Of a stretch of DNA of 5,868 nucleotides, positions 1 through 5,868 are shown piece by piece. The notes below the pieces were generated by a model. That model did not search any database. It saw nothing but the letters and a program-made list of their open reading frames with translations, and was not told the origin of the DNA. This DNA is from JABDKJ01 sp039028335. GTDB taxonomy: Bacteria; Bacteroidota; Bacteroidia; Flavobacteriales_D; JABDKJ01. How positions within the stretch are numbered: the stretch's first letter is position 1; the number at the start of each line of letters is the position of its first letter. A program made the translations under genes and the position numbers. Location: the NCBI GenBank assembly GCA_039028335.1, contig JBCCIF010000146.1, positions 1 through 5,868 on the forward strand, in the 5' to 3' direction.

Positions 1-471
1 GTTCAAGAAAGTGATCGCATGTTTATGAGAGATGCTTCTGACTATTTCTTGGGAAAATACAAACTGGAATTGCCAGATGAATTTTTGAAAAGATGGATTC
101 AAAAATCTTCAGAAAATCCGGTTACACCAGAACAAGTTGAAGAAGATTACAAGAATTATTCTCAAAGCCTCAAATGGCAATTGATCACGAACGAAATGAT
201 CAAAAAGTTTGATTTGAAGTTAGAAGAAGGCGAATTATTGGAGGAAGCTAAAGCCCTTTTGATCAAGAATTATAAGTCTTATGGTTATCCTGCACCTGCA
301 GATGAAGAACTTATCGAAACCGCTCAACGCGTTTTACAGAATAATGATGAGCGGAAAAAGTTGGTAGATGGCATTTTCGATCGAAAGATCATGACGCATT
401 TGAAAGAAAACATGAAGCTTAGCGAAAAAGAAGTTAGCTTCGACAAGTTTGTGGAATTGGCCAAAAAGTAA
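1..471 (+). CDS. tig: Trigger factor, C-terminal part (5' end outside window)
   Basis: This is the last 156 codons of a reading frame already open at base 1; the ATG at 19 is internal, because the frame continues upstream without a stop. The protein is very charged and helical, with segments such as 'LELPDEFLKRWI' and 'SLKWQLITNEMIKKFDL' and a run 'LLIKNYKSYGYPAP'. These match the helical C-terminal chaperone domain of trigger factor, the ribosome-associated chaperone and prolyl isomerase that meets nascent chains in the cytoplasm. The ribosome-binding tail and the FKBP-type isomerase domain would lie upstream and cannot be checked here. Assignment is strongly supported by position: clpP and clpX follow directly, the classic tig-clpP-clpX order. 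It ends in TAA and no terminator hairpin follows, so read-through into clpP is plausible. The C-terminal domain is poorly conserved, so neighbourhood carries part of the argument. Confidence 0.92.
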   Translation, partial: VQESDRMFMRDASDYFLGKYKLELPDEFLKRWIQKSSENPVTPEQVEEDYKNYSQSLKWQLITNEMIKKFDLKLEEGELLEEAKALLIKNYKSYGYPAPADEELIETAQRVLQNNDERKKLVDGIFDRKIMTHLKENMKLSEKEVSFDKFVELAKK

Positions 472-541
472 TTCCCTTTCCGTTTATCATAATTCAGATA
501 TGTGGAACTCTTCTTACTAGGGAAAAAATGTATATTTCGAT

Positions 542-557
542 CGATTCAGTGAAATCG
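542..557. repeat. Short inverted repeat upstream of clpP
   Basis: CGATT (542-546) and AATCG (553-557) are perfect inverted arms around a 6-base spacer, 34 bases before the clpP start. Immediately upstream, TATATTTC at 531-538 differs by one base from the Bacteroidota -7 box TAnnTTTG, but no TTG sits at the proper distance. The gap between tig and clpP (472-590) could therefore hold a secondary promoter or operator for clpPX. The arms are short and such dyads arise by chance in AT-rich DNA. Confidence 0.25.
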
Positions 558-590
558 TTTATTTCAATTACTAAACAATAAATATTTACA

Positions 591-1265
591 ATGGACGCGA
601 ACGAATTTAGAAAATATGCCATTAAAGATAGAGGCATTAGCAGTTTGACCTTAGACCAATATACTTCCATTTCGAACAACTATATATCACCTACCATAAT
701 CGAGGAACGCCAATTGAACGTAGCTTCGATGGATGTTTTTTCAAGATTGATGATGGACCGCATCATCTTCTTAGGTGTTCCTATAAATGATTATGTAGCG
801 AATATCATTCAAGCTCAGCTCTTGTTTTTGGAATCATCTGATGCCAAAAAAGACATTCAAATCTATTTAAACACTCCAGGTGGAGGCGTTTATGCAGGTC
901 TTGGGATATACGATACCATGCAATACATCAATCCTGACGTAGCAACAATCTGCACAGGAATGGCTGCCTCGATGGGCGCAGTTTTGCTATGTGCCGGGGC
1001 TAAAGGAAAAAGAACAGCATTGACACATAGTCGTGTCATGATTCACCAACCTTTAGGAGGTGCACAAGGTCAGGCTTCTGATATCGAAATCACCGCTCGT
1101 GAAATTCAAAAACTGAAAAAAGAATTGTACGAGATTATAGCATCCCACTCAGGAAATGAATACGATAAAGTATGGGAAGACGGAGATAGAGATTATTGGA
1201 TGACAAGTGCCGAAGCTAAGGATTACGGTATGATCGATGAAGTTCTTAGCAGATCTCAAGAATAA
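591..1265 (+). CDS. clpP: ATP-dependent Clp protease proteolytic subunit ClpP
   Basis: Encodes the 224-aa serine peptidase subunit that assembles into a double-heptamer barrel and degrades proteins unfolded and threaded in by a Clp ATPase, here presumably the adjacent ClpX. The catalytic triad is intact: Ser127 in 'GMAASMGA', His152 in 'RVMIHQP' and Asp201 in 'DRDYWMTSAEA'. The family-typical 'IYLNTPGG' segment (residues 91-98) and the C-terminal 'AKDYGMIDEVL' are also present. The N-terminal extension before 'ISPTIIEERQLNVASMDVFSRL' resembles the propeptide-bearing forms usual in Bacteroidota; maturation cannot be judged from sequence. The start at 591 is preceded by an A/T-rich stretch without a clear Shine-Dalgarno, normal for this phylum. 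It lies 119 bp after tig and 51 bp before clpX, so co-transcription with clpX is likely. Length and all key residues are normal, and no defect is seen. Confidence 0.98.
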   Translation: MDANEFRKYAIKDRGISSLTLDQYTSISNNYISPTIIEERQLNVASMDVFSRLMMDRIIFLGVPINDYVANIIQAQLLFLESSDAKKDIQIYLNTPGGGVYAGLGIYDTMQYINPDVATICTGMAASMGAVLLCAGAKGKRTALTHSRVMIHQPLGGAQGQASDIEITAREIQKLKKELYEIIASHSGNEYDKVWEDGDRDYWMTSAEAKDYGMIDEVLSRSQE

Positions 1266-1316
1266 TTATTTGATTTAAATTCAGATAATCCTTAATTTAA
1301 AAGGACAAATTGAATT

Positions 1317-2546
1317 ATGGGTAAAAGTGAAATCAGTTGTTCATTCTGCGGAAGGAAAAAGAATGAAGTCAACGTTCTAATAGCAGGAATTTCCGGACAT
1401 ATTTGCGACAATTGCATCGGACAAGCCAGTGCAATTATGCGTGAGGAAATGGAGCAAAAATCCACTTCTTTGGATACTGGTTTCACACTTCAAAAACCTC
1501 AAGAAATCAAGGAAAGTCTAGACGAATTTGTCATTGGACAGGAAGAGGCCAAAAAAGTTTTATCTGTTGCCGTTTATAATCATTATAAGAGATTACTTCA
1601 TAACCCCAATTTAAATGATGGAGTAGAGATTGAAAAATCAAATATTGTAATGGTTGGAGAAACAGGAACAGGAAAGACCCTTTTGGCAAGAACAATAGCC
1701 AAGATGTTAAATGTTCCTTTTTGTATAGCTGACGCAACGATTCTGACTGAGGCAGGTTATGTTGGTGAGGATGTGGAGAGCATATTATCAAAACTTCTTC
1801 AGGCTGCAGATTATGACGTGGGACTTGCTGAAAGAGGTATTGTATTCATTGATGAAATCGATAAAATTTCTCGCAAAAGTGACAATGCCTCCATCACAAG
1901 AGATGTTTCAGGAGAAGGAGTTCAACAAGCCTTGTTGAAATTACTTGAAGGTGCAGAAATAAATGTACCTCCTCAAGGGGGAAGAAAACATCCTGAGCAA
2001 AAGCTTATCCAAGTAAATACACGGAACATTCTGTTTATTGCTGGAGGAGCATTCGATGGAATAGACAGAATCATTCGCAGAAGAGTTAATACGGGTAGTC
2101 TGGGTTATTCGGCCAGTCAAGAAAATTTAGAGATTGGTGATCATATCTTGGAATATGTTGCTCCGCAAGATTTGAAGTCCTTTGGGCTTATACCAGAATT
2201 AATTGGTCGTTTTCCAGTATTAACCCATTTAAAACCTCTTACACAAGAGAGCTTAAGAAGGATTTTGACCGAGCCAAAAAATGCTTTGGTAAAGCAATAC
2301 ATCAAACTTTTCGAAATAGACAATGTCGAATTGAGCTTTGAAGACGAGGTACTAGATTATATCGTAGAAAAGGCCCTAATATTTAAACTAGGAGCAAGAG
2401 GTTTGCGATCTATCTGAGAGGCTATTCTTCGCGATGCTATGTATGAATTGCCTGGTGATGAGAGTATCACCGAGTTGAACATTACACTAGAGTACGCGAC
2501 AGAAAAATTTTCAAATTCGAAGATCTCCAAGCTAAAAGTTGCCTGA
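1317..2546 (+). CDS. clpX: ClpX, ATP-dependent Clp protease ATP-binding subunit, interrupted by in-frame TGA at codon 367
   Basis: AAA+ unfoldase that recognises tagged or damaged proteins and feeds them to ClpP. Domains in order: an N-terminal C4 zinc-binding domain (Cys8, Cys11, Cys30, Cys33); Walker A GETGTGKT (114-121); pore-1 loop GYVG (147-150); Walker B with Asp179-Glu180 in 'IVFIDEID'; RKH pore loop (223-225); ClpP-contacting loop region around Leu262-Gly263-Tyr264; arginine finger Arg298 in 'ELIGRFP'; sensor-2 Arg361 in 'GARGLR'. An in-frame TGA (2415-2417) follows 'GARGLRSI', where Bacteroidota homologues normally read Cys before 'EAI'. The same frame continues with 42 normal ClpX codons ('EAILRDAMYELP' to 'KLKVA') and ends at TGA 2544-2546. 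With codon 367 decoded, the protein is 409 aa, the usual length. If translation stops at 366, most of the C-terminal part of the small AAA+ subdomain is lost and function is doubtful. An AGGA at 1302-1305 lies upstream of the start. Family identity is certain; coding status is not. Confidence 0.95.
2415..2417 (+). other. In-frame TGA codon inside clpX
   Basis: The codon order around it reads Arg-Ser-Ile-TGA-Glu-Ala-Ile. TGA is one substitution from either Cys codon (TGC or TGT), and Cys is the residue I know at this position in Bacteroidota ClpX (Val in E. coli). Frame, sequence conservation and the terminal stop are all preserved after it. Candidate explanations are a base-call or assembly error, a recent nonsense mutation, natural read-through, or decoding as Cys or selenocysteine. 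Confidence 0.9.
2419..2453 (+). other. Imperfect hairpin directly downstream of the clpX TGA
   Basis: AGGC (2419-2422) pairs with GCCT (2450-2453) and, after one T-T mismatch, ATTC (2424-2427) pairs with GAAT (2445-2448), leaving a 17-base loop. The stem starts two bases after the TGA, and its loop centre is about 19 bases from it, broadly where a bacterial SECIS apical loop lies. However, it sits wholly inside conserved coding sequence (AILRDAMYELP), the loop is large, and no clear compact apical stem is visible, so it may be incidental. Confidence 0.3.
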
Positions 2547-2596
2547 TCCCACAGCTCTAGAGCCCTTCAACATATTTTTCTTAGTGTCTTGTTAAA

Positions 2597-2624
2597 TTGG
2601 ATGAGTTAGATCTAATCGTATAAC
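2597..2624 (+). promoter_or_regulatory. Possible promoter/operator region upstream of the secreted-protein gene
   Basis: TTGGAT (2597-2602) and TATAAC (2619-2624) are spaced 16 bases apart and loosely resemble a housekeeping -35/-10 pair; TATAAC matches TATAAT at five of six positions but TTGGAT matches TTGACA at only three. A perfect 10-base palindrome, TTAGATCTAA (2606-2615), lies in the spacer, where a repressor could act. No proper Bacteroidota TAnnTTTG box was found in this gap (2547-2700), so this remains a guess. Confidence 0.2.
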
Positions 2625-2631
2625 ATATCCA

Positions 2632-2655
2632 AATGGAAACTTTTTAAATTCCATT
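2632..2655. repeat. 7-bp inverted repeat in the leader of the secreted-protein gene
   Basis: AATGGAA (2632-2638) and TTCCATT (2649-2655) form a perfect dyad around a 10-base AT-rich spacer, 45 bases before the start of the T9SS-sorted protein. It is not followed by a T-run, so it is not a terminator. It could be a protein-binding dyad or a leader hairpin, or a chance feature of AT-rich DNA. Confidence 0.4.
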
Positions 2656-2700
2656 GCGTTTAGGCAGATAACATTTATTGTGTAGAACGAAAATTTTGAG

Positions 2701-3984
2701 ATGATGAAAAAAATGTACCTTTTATTAATGGCAATCGCCATATTATTTTCCACCAATATTAATGCAAACACAAATGGATCAATTGAGCTAATCTCTTTTG
2801 AAGTATCGCAAAATTCACGAGCAGTTGAGATCTTTTTTGTAACTGCCAATGAAGCGAATTGTGAGTCATTTATTATTCAGAAGGCCACAGAAAACGGTCA
2901 ATGGCGTATGATCGCATCGTTTGATTCTGAAGGAACAGATCAGTTCGGAACAAGCTATCAGTTCTTCGATTTAGATATAAATCGAGGATGGGCCAATTAT
3001 CGAGTTGTTCAATTGGATAATGTTGGTATTGAACGACCAATAGCTACAAAGAGCATAGAAATTCTTCTCAGAACAGAATTTACGAATGAACAGAACCGGT
3101 CACTTGAACCTGTATGTAATGTCAAGTTTTTTGAGGCCCTTAAAAAAGGTGAGAATGTACGCTTAGAGTGGGCCACTGGCTCAGAGAGCAACTGTAAATA
3201 CTTTGTTCTTGAAAAAGAAAATTCACAAGGTGAATGGCAAGAAGTTGAAACGATACTCTCCACGGGCAATCCAAATAAAGGAGATGTATATGTATATATG
3301 CATGAAAACGCGTCCAATGAATCTGAATTGGTTTACCGACTTTCAGTGCAGGGATATAACCAACAAGTTGTTGAATTAGGAACTGCAGAAATTGGCAACA
3401 TAGGAACACGTCCAGATGATGCCGTGAATTCAAGCCGTAATTTTGAACCTTTTTACGCAGAGGCATTAAATTTTGATGTGGATCAAACAAATGGCGTAAT
3501 TCACTTTTCCTTTTCTGTACAATTGGAAAACAATTGCAATTATTTCTTAATAGAAAAAACTACGGACCGAACTACCTGGGAGCATTCATCTAAAGTCAAT
3601 GCAATCGGTGGTATTAGCCTTACAGATTATACTACAATGGACAGAAGCGGTGCAAATGAAGATACCTACTTCAAACTGTATGCTGTAGATTACAACGAAA
3701 ATCGAAAAGAACTTGCTGCTGCGACTCTAGATGTTGCTAGCGTAGAGGATATTGAAACTTATCCAAATCCAACGGATGGAATGCTTTTCATTCAATCTGG
3801 AACGGATTTAGGAAATATCAGCTTCAAAATCATGGATTTAGAAGGAAATGTACTCATACAAAAAGAAAACAACTTTTCTAAGAGTTTGACTTTCGACTTA
3901 TCTGAACTTGAAAAAGGATTTTATATCTTAAACATATCAGATGGAAAAGAAACAAGAATCGAAAAAATTCTTGTTGACAGATAA
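2701..3984 (+). CDS. Secreted three-repeat protein with T9SS type A C-terminal sorting domain
   Basis: A 427-aa exported protein of unknown specific function. Residues 1-22 are a signal peptide (Lys3-Lys4, hydrophobic core, probable cleavage after 'NINA'). Three tandem repeats follow, at about 29-122, 140-231 and 255-345. Each has Asn-Cys, Phe at Cys+3, Lys at Cys+7 and Trp at Cys+14 (Cys54/Trp68, Cys165/Trp179, Cys279/Trp293), then a later Tyr-rich strand such as 'YRVVQLDNVG'. They resemble the beta-sandwich module often placed before the sorting domain in Bacteroidota surface proteins. Residues about 347-427 form the type A sorting domain, with 'YPNPTDG' (354-360), 'MDLEGNVL', 'LEKGFYIL' and terminal 'KILV'. 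It should therefore cross the inner membrane by Sec and the outer membrane by the type IX system, ending on the surface or outside the cell. ATGs at 2701, 2704 and 2713 are possible starts; the first was chosen. No catalytic motif is seen. A strong terminator follows. Confidence 0.9.
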   Translation: MMKKMYLLLMAIAILFSTNINANTNGSIELISFEVSQNSRAVEIFFVTANEANCESFIIQKATENGQWRMIASFDSEGTDQFGTSYQFFDLDINRGWANYRVVQLDNVGIERPIATKSIEILLRTEFTNEQNRSLEPVCNVKFFEALKKGENVRLEWATGSESNCKYFVLEKENSQGEWQEVETILSTGNPNKGDVYVYMHENASNESELVYRLSVQGYNQQVVELGTAEIGNIGTRPDDAVNSSRNFEPFYAEALNFDVDQTNGVIHFSFSVQLENNCNYFLIEKTTDRTTWEHSSKVNAIGGISLTDYTTMDRSGANEDTYFKLYAVDYNENRKELAAATLDVASVEDIETYPNPTDGMLFIQSGTDLGNISFKIMDLEGNVLIQKENNFSKSLTFDLSELEKGFYILNISDGKETRIEKILVDR

Positions 3985-4003
3985 AGAAGATAAAAAATTG
4001 CAA

Positions 4004-4044
4004 AAGAGGCCTGTATTCATTGGAATGCGGGCCTTTTCTTTTTT
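4004..4044 (+). terminator. Strong intrinsic terminator after the secreted-protein gene
   Basis: AGGCCTGTATTC (4007-4018) pairs along its full 12 bases with GAATGCGGGCCT (4023-4034), including two G-T pairs, around the tetraloop ATTG. Flanking A/G bases (4004-4006) extend the stem into the tail. The tail is TTTTCTTTTTT (4034-4044). It starts 20 bases after the TAA of the upstream gene. The upstream side is A-rich (TAAAAAATTG), so weaker termination on the opposite strand is possible. Confidence 0.92.
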
Positions 4045-4093
4045 ATAGCTCTCTTTACCACTCTTGGAGAACAAAAGTCCATTCATCCCAATA

Positions 4094-4126
4094 TTGAAGG
4101 GAAATTCATTAGAAATTATACATTTG
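4094..4126 (+). promoter_or_regulatory. Candidate Bacteroidota-type promoter for the coiled-coil gene
   Basis: TACATTTG (4119-4126) is an exact match to the Bacteroidota -7 element TAnnTTTG, with a TTG (4094-4096) 22 bases upstream as a -33 element; the usual spacing is about 19-21. It lies after the terminator and before the coiled-coil gene, predicting a leader of roughly 120 bases. A separate exact TTGACA occurs at 4170-4175 but lacks a convincing -10 partner. The rest of the 4045-4254 gap shows only weak, mutually exclusive small hairpins (around 4142-4171) and no open reading frame worth calling. Confidence 0.45.
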
Positions 4127-4254
4127 TTCTTAAGGCAAATAAAGACAAGGTTCACCTCTTTGTAATGTCTTGACAAAATTGGAAAATAACCTATCCAAAA
4201 CTTGCTTCAAGTAGCCAACTTTGCGGTGAATCTCAAATCTAAAAACACTTAATT

Positions 4255-5631
4255 ATGAGCGACATCAACGACCTATTTGACGAGATTAAGAACAGCAGTT
4301 CTGACGCAAGCGATCTTGCAACACGAGTAAAACAAACATTAGACGATGCTGAAATTGGAGTAGGCAATGTCATGAGCAAAACAAAAGAACAACTCGAAAA
4401 CATAGAGAGCGCTGTAGATGCAGATGCAATTGTCAACGCAACATCTGATTCTGTTCTTCAGAATGAAAAGAAATTCGGTTCAAATTTGGCAAAGGTTATG
4501 TCTGCCCTTCAAAATCTTTTGGATGAAATTGGGGTTGGATTTGAAGACATTCGAGACCTGAATGCAGAAGAGCAAGGATGGATTGATAAAGCTCAAAGGG
4601 CCTTGGATGCTGCTAAAGAAGAGTTAGCTCGTAAGGAAGCAATTAAGGACAATTGGTGGAATAATTTATGGGGAAGAAAAAATAAAATTATTAAGGCTAA
4701 AGAAGAATTAGCTGCTGCTGAAAAACATCTTGAGACTGAAGGCGCTCGCGCAAGAAGCCATCACCAAGAACGTCTTGAGAATGAACCCTTAGAGAAGCAC
4801 TTGGAGAGAATGATTACCATAGTAACCATGATCACCAATTTTGTTGAAGGAAAAATGTCGAATGTTGACCAGGAGCTTCAGGGAGTTACCGTTTCACAGA
4901 AAGAGGCATTTGAATTACAGGAAAAAGCTGCTGAGGCGATGAAAACTATCGAAGCAGACATCGAGAAGTTGAAGACAAATTTGCAGGCGAAATTAGAAGA
5001 ACTTGCCGAACTCACAGCGGGATCGCCTGAACATACCGCCAAGCAACAAGAAGTTGAAGACGTCCAAAAGACCATAACGGAGCAACAAGGAAATTTTGAA
5101 GTGGCACGTTCCATCTATAATTCAAAAGAGCGTTTTGTTGAACTGCATTCAATTGCCATAGAAGCGCTAGAGACTCAAAAGAAAAATTTGAAAGCTGATT
5201 TGGCAGCACTCAAATCTGACACAAAGGAGAGAGAGACTTTTTATGCGGCTACGATTACATCACTGCGAGCAGCTGCCTACCAGAAGGTCACAAGCACCTT
5301 TGAAAAAGCTGGAGTCCGCACAGATGAGCGCTCCGCTGAAATGCTTGCTCAAGCAACAGTTGGTTCCCAGCGAGCAAGGATAGAACGTGTAGAAGCTCAA
5401 GGCAGAAGAGTGCAAACCTTAGACGAGGTTGCAAAAATCCTTATGGATAAACAAAGAGAGTTTGCAAAAAGAAGCCAAGAAGCCAACGAAAAGTTGAAAG
5501 AACATTACGGAATCGATTCTGATGGAAATTACATTGTAGACAGCGCTAAATCCGATTCAGCAGGCGGTGACTCAGGATCTTCGGATGACAAGAAAAGTAC
5601 GAATGAAGAATTGAGTGATATGCTCGGGTAA
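4255..5631 (+). CDS. Soluble cysteine-free coiled-coil protein of unknown function
   Basis: A 458-aa protein I cannot assign to a named family. There is no signal peptide and no membrane segment, so it is probably cytoplasmic. It has no Cys and only two Pro (178, 258), and is rich in Ala, Glu, Lys, Gln and Leu. Residues about 105-175, 205-330 and 375-415 look like long coiled coils. A tryptophan cluster 'WWNNLW' (134-139) flanked by Lys/Arg interrupts the first and is followed by a His-containing hinge ('ARSHHQERLENEPLEKH'). A helix 'LERMITIVTMITNFVEGKM' (183-201) may pack inside a bundle. A compact segment 'YQKVTSTFEKAGVRTDERSA' precedes the last coil. The C terminus (about 420-458) is a Ser/Asp/Gly-rich acidic tail ending 'NEELSDMLG'. 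The start is supported by the upstream promoter candidate and absence of earlier in-frame ATGs nearby; no Shine-Dalgarno is visible. The next gene begins 27 bp later, suggesting an operon. A scaffold or filament-like role is only inference from shape. Confidence 0.93.
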   Translation: MSDINDLFDEIKNSSSDASDLATRVKQTLDDAEIGVGNVMSKTKEQLENIESAVDADAIVNATSDSVLQNEKKFGSNLAKVMSALQNLLDEIGVGFEDIRDLNAEEQGWIDKAQRALDAAKEELARKEAIKDNWWNNLWGRKNKIIKAKEELAAAEKHLETEGARARSHHQERLENEPLEKHLERMITIVTMITNFVEGKMSNVDQELQGVTVSQKEAFELQEKAAEAMKTIEADIEKLKTNLQAKLEELAELTAGSPEHTAKQQEVEDVQKTITEQQGNFEVARSIYNSKERFVELHSIAIEALETQKKNLKADLAALKSDTKERETFYAATITSLRAAAYQKVTSTFEKAGVRTDERSAEMLAQATVGSQRARIERVEAQGRRVQTLDEVAKILMDKQREFAKRSQEANEKLKEHYGIDSDGNYIVDSAKSDSAGGDSGSSDDKKSTNEELSDMLG

Positions 5632-5658
5632 ATCAGATGAATTTTAATAAAAAGCGAT

Positions 5659-5868
5659 ATGGATAAGAACTTGCAAGAATTAATGGGTGAAGCCGGTTTT
5701 GGGGAACTGGACAACCATCAATTTGAGCAGAAAGAAGCTTATCTCGAATATTTCATTTATGTAAAAAGAGCATTTAAAGCGCTCAATGAGCACTTTATTT
5801 CTAAGGCAGAGGAATCACGCTCAGATTCAATTGAGAAATCGGTCATTGCATACTTCATTTCCCGTTTA
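5659..5868 (+). CDS. Unrecognised gene, N-terminal 70 residues only (3' end outside window)
   Basis: An open frame starts at ATG 5659 and is still open at the last base, giving 70 residues beginning 'MDKNLQELMGEAGFGELD'. The nearest in-frame upstream stop is TGA 5638-5640, with no other ATG between, so 5659 is the earliest ATG start. The sequence is acidic and helical, with an aromatic patch 'EAYLEYFIYVKRAF' (26-39) that could pack a helical bundle. It has no signal peptide. It lies 27 bp after the coiled-coil gene on the same strand with no terminator between them, so the two are probably co-transcribed. I do not recognise the family. Its coding status rests on the open frame, protein-like composition and operon spacing. 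Confidence 0.72.
   Translation, partial: MDKNLQELMGEAGFGELDNHQFEQKEAYLEYFIYVKRAFKALNEHFISKAEESRSDSIEKSVIAYFISRL

Noticed and set aside
1428..1452. Possible loss of ClpX identity because Walker A reads GETGTGKT instead of GPTGSGKT
   Set aside because: The essential Gly-Lys-Thr residues are intact and, as far as I recall, the Glu variant is common in Bacteroidota ClpX, so it is not a defect.
1531..1791. 86-aa minus-strand open frame inside clpX
   Set aside because: It overlaps the conserved Walker A region of clpX on the opposite strand and has a Leu/His/Gln-rich shadow-like composition.
2415..2546. Alternative genetic code (TGA read as Trp or Gly) as explanation of the clpX stop
   Set aside because: The frame ends at another TGA exactly at a normal ClpX C terminus, Trp is encoded by TGG throughout, and no other gene here has an internal TGA; the homologous residue is Cys rather than Trp or Gly.
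2554..2563. Perfect palindrome GCTCTAGAGC just after clpX, considered as a terminator
   Set aside because: It has no loop and no adjacent T-run, so it cannot form a useful terminator hairpin; a 10-base palindrome alone is weak evidence.
2592..2849. 85-aa minus-strand open frame over the upstream gap and signal-peptide region
   Set aside because: It overlaps the well-supported start of the secreted protein and has no family resemblance or start context.
3140..3490. 116-aa minus-strand open frame inside the secreted-protein gene
   Set aside because: It lies wholly opposite a gene with clear signal peptide, repeats and sorting domain; its translation is low in recognisable structure and has no promoter or partner context.
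3937..4176. 79-aa minus-strand open frame over the terminator and gap
   Set aside because: It runs through the strong terminator hairpin and the end of the secreted-protein gene, and its composition looks like translated AT-rich noncoding DNA.

Overview
The window looks like a chromosomal segment of a Bacteroidota bacterium, probably from the Flavobacteriia and relatives. The support is an AT-rich sequence, Bacteroidota-like ClpP and ClpX sequences, weak or absent Shine-Dalgarno sites, and a secreted protein ending in a type IX secretion (Por system) C-terminal sorting domain. All supported genes are on the + strand. No RNA gene, insertion sequence, CRISPR array or integration site was seen.

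Left part (1-2546): the widely conserved protein-quality-control cluster tig-clpP-clpX. The 3' end of trigger factor (ribosome-bound chaperone) is followed after 119 bp by clpP (complete, Ser-His-Asp triad intact) and after a further 51 bp by clpX (AAA+ unfoldase that feeds ClpP). clpX carries an in-frame TGA at codon 367. The TGA sits where Bacteroidota ClpX proteins normally have Cys in the 'GARGLRSI-C-EAI' segment, and the normal C-terminal 42 codons continue in frame to a second TGA at a family-typical end. This is the most notable feature of the window. A sequencing error or point mutation is the simplest explanation. Read-through or recoding (UGA for Cys or Sec) is the more exciting but less likely one.

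Middle part (2547-4044): an AT-rich gap with two dyad symmetries, then a 427-aa secreted protein. It has a signal peptide, three tandem beta-type repeats that share a strict Cys/Phe/Lys/Trp spacing, and a T9SS type A sorting domain. A strong intrinsic terminator (12-bp stem, U-rich tail) closes this unit.

Right part (4045-5868): a gap with a Bacteroidota-style promoter candidate, then a 458-aa soluble, cysteine-free, highly charged coiled-coil protein of unknown function. It is followed after 27 bp by the 5' end of another unrecognised gene that runs off the window. The tight spacing suggests that these two form an operon of unknown role, independent of the Clp cluster.
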